Of a stretch of DNA of 9,307 nt, positions 6,260-9,307 are shown piece after piece. The stretch comes from Acidimicrobiales bacterium (GTDB lineage: Bacteria > Actinomycetota > Acidimicrobiia > Acidimicrobiales > JANYDT01): the NCBI GenBank assembly GCA_025358985.1, contig JANYHQ010000061.1, forward strand, positions 1 through 9,307, written 5' to 3'. The position numbers were made by a program, and so were the translations under genes. Each line of letters begins with the position of its first letter. Within the stretch, counting starts at the first letter, position 1. Below the pieces are notes generated by a model. The model made no database searches and was not told where the DNA came from. It saw only the letters and a list, made by a program, of their open reading frames with translations.

Positions 6260-7699
6260 GTGGGTCACCGTCCAAACATCGTGCTCATCACACTGGACCA
6301 GTTCCGGGGCGACTGCCTATCCTCGGCTGGGCATCCGCTGGTGCGTACCCCCAACCTCGATGCCCTGGCGGCCGAGGGGGTCCGCCTGGCCCGTCACTAC
6401 AGCCAAGCAGCACCGTGTGGACCGGGGCGGGCAGCGCTCTACACCGGCACATATCAACTCAGCAATCGAGTGGTGGCCAACGGAACCCCACTCGACGCCC
6501 GCTTCGACAATGTGGCCCTCGCCGCTCGGCGGGGTGGATACAGCCCAATCCTGTTTGGTTATACCGATCAGTCCATAGACCCGCGACTGGTGGCCGACCG
6601 CACCGACGAACGTCTGTACACCTACGAAGGGGTGCTCCCCGGATTCGACGTTGGTTTGGATTTACGCCACAACCACGAGCTGTGGTTGACCTGGTTACGC
6701 GATCTTGGTCACGAGGTGGATGCCAATGCCTACATCACGTTGCGGACCGAGCCCACCCGACCGGCCGAGCACAGCGTGTCGGCATTCCTCACCAACGAAG
6801 CCATGAGCTGGATTGGAGGGCAAAACCAACCGTGGTTTGCCCATCTCAGCTACCTGCGACCCCATCCTCCGTACGCCGCCGCCGGTACTTGGTCAACGTT
6901 CTACGACCCAGATGACGTGGGGGAACCGATCGCGCCATCCCCTACGGGGCACCCCTTTCACGATGCCGTGCGGGGCCATCGCGAGTTTGCGGCGCCCGCC
7001 GATGAGGCCAAGTTGCGCAAACTTCGAGCCCAGTACTACGGCATGGTGTCGGAGGTGGACAGCCAATTGGGTCGGTTGTGGCAGATGCTGCGTGACAGTG
7101 GACAATGGGACAACACCTTCATCGTGGTCACCGCCGATCATGGTGAACAACTCGGCGATCACGGCCTCATCAACAAGGTTGGCTTCTTCGAGTCCAGCTA
7201 CCACGTGGTGGGCATTGTGCGCGATCCTGCTCAAGCCCATACCCATGGCACCACTGTGCGGCACTTCACGGAGAACGTGGACATCCTTCCCACGTTGTGC
7301 ACGGCCATGGGCGTGGAGATACCCGCACAAGCCGACGGGTATGCGCTGCAGCCGCTCCTCCAAGGTGTCAACACCGGTTGGCGGGAGGCGGCGCACTGGG
7401 AGTTCGACTGGCGGGATTGGTACATCAACGGGCTGCTCGAGGGTGGCCCACTGGACCAACACAACCTCGCTGTACTGCGCAACGAGCACAAGGCGTATGT
7501 GCAGTTCGGGGACGGGTCATGGCGGTGCTTCGACCTGGCCGCCGACCCCACATGGCGTACCGAGGCCAATGACCCGGCCGCCATCTTGGTATGCGCGCAG
7601 GCCATGTTGACATGGCGATCCCGCCATACCGATCGCACCCTCACCGGGCTGGTGCTGTCGGCCGACGGCCCCCGTGGCCGCTGGCCTCAGATGCTCTAG
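6260..7699 (+). CDS. Sulfatase-superfamily hydrolase, phosphonate monoester hydrolase (PMH) type
   Basis: The 479-residue product belongs to the alkaline phosphatase/sulfatase superfamily. The motif CGPGRAALYTG (C53 onward) is the CxPxR signal for converting Cys to formylglycine, and has the CGP(A/G)R form I associate with phosphonate monoester hydrolases rather than the usual CxPSR of arylsulfatases. Other expected active-site residues: D13-Q14 (LITLDQFRGD), N74, Y101 (FGYTD), H202 (YLRPHPPY), D293-H294 (TADHGEQLGDHG) and K306. Blocks such as HYSQAAPCGPG, YYGMVSEVDSQLGRL and LTWRSRHTDRTLT match the rhizobial PMH as I remember it (about 514 residues). Such enzymes cleave phosphonate monoesters and phosphodiesters, and promiscuously sulfate esters; the natural substrate is generally unclear. 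No signal peptide, so cytoplasmic. It needs a formylglycine-generating enzyme, not encoded here. The GTG start puts D13 at the usual N-terminal place. Its stop lies 5 bp from the convergent pyrE stop. Confidence 0.88.
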   Translation: MGHRPNIVLITLDQFRGDCLSSAGHPLVRTPNLDALAAEGVRLARHYSQAAPCGPGRAALYTGTYQLSNRVVANGTPLDARFDNVALAARRGGYSPILFGYTDQSIDPRLVADRTDERLYTYEGVLPGFDVGLDLRHNHELWLTWLRDLGHEVDANAYITLRTEPTRPAEHSVSAFLTNEAMSWIGGQNQPWFAHLSYLRPHPPYAAAGTWSTFYDPDDVGEPIAPSPTGHPFHDAVRGHREFAAPADEAKLRKLRAQYYGMVSEVDSQLGRLWQMLRDSGQWDNTFIVVTADHGEQLGDHGLINKVGFFESSYHVVGIVRDPAQAHTHGTTVRHFTENVDILPTLCTAMGVEIPAQADGYALQPLLQGVNTGWREAAHWEFDWRDWYINGLLEGGPLDQHNLAVLRNEHKAYVQFGDGSWRCFDLAADPTWRTEANDPAAILVCAQAMLTWRSRHTDRTLTGLVLSADGPRGRWPQML

Positions 7700-7704
7700 A
7701 AAAC

Positions 7705-8355
7705 TCAGACCCCGTAACGCTGTCGGTAGGCGCGTACTTCTGGCAACCACTGCGCCAGACTCGCTTCGTCCTCCAAGAACGACAACACCGTTCCGACGTT
7801 GGCAATGCTCACCACGGGGACGCCTACGGAACGTTCGAAGGCCTGAACCGCACTCAGCGCCTCTGCGTCTTCGCTCACTCGCTCGGCCCGATCAAGGGCG
7901 ATCAGTACCGCCACAGGGGTGGCCCCGGCGGCACGAATGATCTCCACCGACTCACGTTTGGCGGCCCCATCGGTGATCACGTCGTCCACGATCACCACCC
8001 GTCCCACCAGTGGCGCACCCACCAGGGTGCCGCCCTCGCCGTGATCCTTGGCCTCCTTACGGTTGTAGGCAAATCCCACATCACGACCGCGATTGGCCAA
8101 GCCAATGGCCGTGGCGGCGGCCAGCGTGATGCCCTTGTAGGCCGGGCCGAACAGCACATCGAAGTCCACTCCGGAGTCCAGCAATGCATCAGCGTAGAAC
8201 TGGCCCAATCGGGCCAGTGAGGCCCCGTGATCGAACAGGCCGGCATTGAAAAAGTATGGGGACTGCCGGCCAGACTTGGTGGTGAACTCACCGAAGCGCA
8301 ACACACCGCACTCGAGGGCAAAACTCACGAACTGGGACCCGGGCAGCGTCGACAT
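7705..8355 (-). CDS. pyrE: Orotate phosphoribosyltransferase
   Basis: The 216-residue enzyme joins orotate to PRPP, giving orotidine 5'-phosphate, the fifth step of pyrimidine synthesis. It matches the E. coli-type protein (213 residues by memory) end to end: [20 protein letters not shown] (20-39), [11 protein letters not shown] (66-76), the mobile catalytic loop [13 protein letters not shown] (97-109, with K100 and K103), and a C-terminus ending RYGV. The PRPP-binding motif reads [16 protein letters not shown] (121-136). The usual ITAGTA is ITDGAA here, so a Thr that contacts the 5'-phosphate in relatives is Ala131. The ATG at 8355 is chosen by homology; the open frame continues 157 codons upstream, but that part is antisense to lemA. 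No other pyr gene is nearby. It converges on the hydrolase gene and diverges from lemA over 48 bp. Confidence 0.95.
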   Translation of the reverse strand: MSTLPGSQFVSFALECGVLRFGEFTTKSGRQSPYFFNAGLFDHGASLARLGQFYADALLDSGVDFDVLFGPAYKGITLAAATAIGLANRGRDVGFAYNRKEAKDHGEGGTLVGAPLVGRVVIVDDVITDGAAKRESVEIIRAAGATPVAVLIALDRAERVSEDAEALSAVQAFERSVGVPVVSIANVGTVLSFLEDEASLAQWLPEVRAYRQRYGV

Positions 8356-8362
8356 CGCCGTG

Positions 8363-8368
8363 ACCGTA
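8363..8368 (-). promoter_or_regulatory. Candidate -10 element of pyrE, near-leaderless geometry
   Basis: On the minus strand TACGGT fits TANNNT. Its last T is 8 bases before the A of the pyrE ATG (8355), so transcription could start at or one base before the start codon. No Shine-Dalgarno sequence is present upstream. No clear -35 was found. Confidence 0.35.
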
Positions 8369-8403
8369 GCGTGCACCGCCGGAATGGGTACGTCGGCCAG
8401 ACT

Positions 8404-8994
8404 ATGGGGGTGATCATTGTTGTAGCAATCGCCATTGCCCTGGCCGTTGGGTTCATTGCCTGGGTGTTCAACCCGTTGGTGAAGTCGCGCAACAACATCA
8501 GGGGCGCCTGGGCTGATGTGGAGGTACAGATTACCAAGCGGGCTGAACTCACCCCGCAATTGGTGGCTGTGGTGCAGGGTTACGCCGCCCACGAAACCAC
8601 TACTTTCGACGCCGTGGTAAGGGCCCGTGAGCGGGCCGTGAGCGTGATGGGTCCCCGGGGCGCGGATGCTGCTGATCGGCAATTGGAGGCACCGTTGGCC
8701 AAGATGGTGGCGCTGCGTGAGGCATATCCCAATCTCAAGGCCGATACCCAGTTCCTCCAGTTGCAGATGAATTTGTCCGGCATTGAAGATGACCTGGCGG
8801 CGGCACGACGCTTCTACAACGGTCACGTACGGCGCTACGAGGACCTTCGCCAGTCCTTCCCCCGCAGCGTGGTGGCCCCAGGGCTGGGCTTCGACAAGGA
8901 GAGCTACTTCAGGGCCGACCTCGATGACATCTCCGTACCCGTGGTCAACCTCGATCCGCTCCCGCCTACCGCTCCCCCGGTGATCACTCCATGA
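8404..8994 (+). CDS. lemA: LemA family protein
   Basis: The 196-residue product has one N-terminal membrane helix (about 2-21) and then the helical LemA domain. Family motifs are clear: [20 protein letters not shown] (23-42), [20 protein letters not shown] (43-62) and HETTT (63-67), YPNLKAD (108-114), [20 protein letters not shown] (120-139), then YFRADLDD (168-175). A Pro-rich tail follows (about 184-196, PLPPTAPP). LemA proteins are membrane-anchored coiled-helix proteins of unclear biochemical role, found widely and often encoded next to DUF2207 or TPM-domain proteins. The ATG at 8404 is picked because the membrane helix begins right after it. Upstream codons in frame are antisense to pyrE. 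There is no Shine-Dalgarno site. The stop overlaps the next start in ATGA, so the pair is co-translated and probably works together at the membrane. Confidence 0.93.
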   Translation: MGVIIVVAIAIALAVGFIAWVFNPLVKSRNNIRGAWADVEVQITKRAELTPQLVAVVQGYAAHETTTFDAVVRARERAVSVMGPRGADAADRQLEAPLAKMVALREAYPNLKADTQFLQLQMNLSGIEDDLAAARRFYNGHVRRYEDLRQSFPRSVVAPGLGFDKESYFRADLDDISVPVVNLDPLPPTAPPVITP

Positions 8995-9307
8995 CGGCCC
9001 GTCGTGTCATCAGTGCGCTTATCATAGGTACACCTATGGTTGTGGTTGCTGTGCAGCCTCAGTCTGGAGCGCAGACCAACAGCGGGTTGGCGGGCTACAC
9101 CATCTCCAGCTACCGCAGCGACATCACGGTACGCCCGGATGCCACCATCGGAGTAACCGAAACCATATCGGTGGACTTCAGTTCCGCCCGTCACGGCATC
9201 TTCCGCAACATCGTTTGGCGACAACCCCTCGATACCGCCGATAAGCGCGCTGATCGTTACGACCGGCGCTATGACCTGTACAACGTCAGTGTCGCCTCCC
9301 CCGATGC
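8991..9307 (+). CDS. DUF2207 domain membrane protein, 5' part only
   Basis: 105 codons are present before the right edge. Residues 1-25 form a signal peptide (MTARR, a hydrophobic stretch from about 6 to 20, likely cleavage after SGA near 25). Then comes the start of a DUF2207 domain: [20 protein letters not shown] (33-52), [10 protein letters not shown] (53-62) and [14 protein letters not shown] (63-76). The domain is typically extracytoplasmic and followed by membrane helices and a Gly-rich tail, which would lie beyond the window; full-length members run to about 550-650 residues. The function of the family is unknown; pairing with lemA in a two-gene unit is common. The ATG overlaps the lemA stop by 4 bp. 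Confidence 0.85.
   Translation, partial: MTARRVISALIIGTPMVVVAVQPQSGAQTNSGLAGYTISSYRSDITVRPDATIGVTETISVDFSSARHGIFRNIVWRQPLDTADKRADRYDRRYDLYNVSVASPD

Noticed and set aside
7700..7704. Terminator between the convergent hydrolase and pyrE genes
   Set aside because: Only 5 bp separate the stops, and I saw no stem-loop with a T-run on either side.
8356..8826. In-frame extension of pyrE by 157 codons upstream
   Set aside because: It is antisense to lemA, and the PyrE homology begins at the ATG at 8355.
1..9307. A defence system, mobile element or biosynthetic cluster
   Set aside because: No transposase, integrase, toxin-antitoxin pair, nuclease/helicase set, repeat array or cluster of pathway enzymes is present; the genes are diverse and mostly metabolic or membrane functions.

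Overview
This 9.3 kb, gene-dense, GC-rich stretch is bacterial chromosome. It holds nine protein genes, two of them cut by the window edges. I see no rRNA, tRNA, insertion sequence, phage gene or CRISPR array. Gene content (paired LivH/LivM permeases, a LemA-DUF2207 pair), GTG starts, and several genes whose start codon lies 7-8 nt after a -10-like hexamer (leaderless transcription) fit a free-living actinobacterium, perhaps of the Acidimicrobiia type. That assignment is inference: nothing here is a phylogenetic marker, and the PyrE protein resembles the E. coli type more than I would expect.

Left part (1-3900): a minus-strand pair, an M24-family metallopeptidase followed by a multi-spanning membrane protein of unknown function that runs off the left edge. 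The two overlap by 4 bp. The peptidase gene diverges, across a gap of about 60 bp, from two plus-strand permease genes of the branched-chain amino acid ABC class (livH, livM, also overlapping by 4 bp). The ATPases and binding protein such permeases need are not in the window.

Middle part (3826-7699): livM converges on a minus-strand gene for a Tat-exported protein of unknown function, and the two coding ends overlap by 75 bp on opposite strands. A 136-bp gap with a 12-bp direct repeat separates that gene from a divergent plus-strand short-chain dehydrogenase gene. Next comes an alkaline-phosphatase-superfamily hydrolase that matches phosphonate monoester hydrolases (sulfatase-like, with a formylglycine motif).

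Right part (7705-9307): pyrE (orotate phosphoribosyltransferase) lies on the minus strand, converging on the hydrolase with only 5 bp between stops. It diverges from lemA, which overlaps by 4 bp the start of a DUF2207 membrane protein cut by the right edge.

The genes do not form one pathway. The window reads as compact housekeeping and metabolic chromosome with several small two-gene units. I found no convincing new multi-gene system. The best leads are the uncharacterised Tat-exported protein with its antisense-overlapping end, the conserved-looking membrane protein at the left edge, the hydrolase of uncertain substrate, the PyrE with an altered PRPP loop, and a consistent leaderless promoter geometry. 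No stretch above 300 bp lacks a gene.
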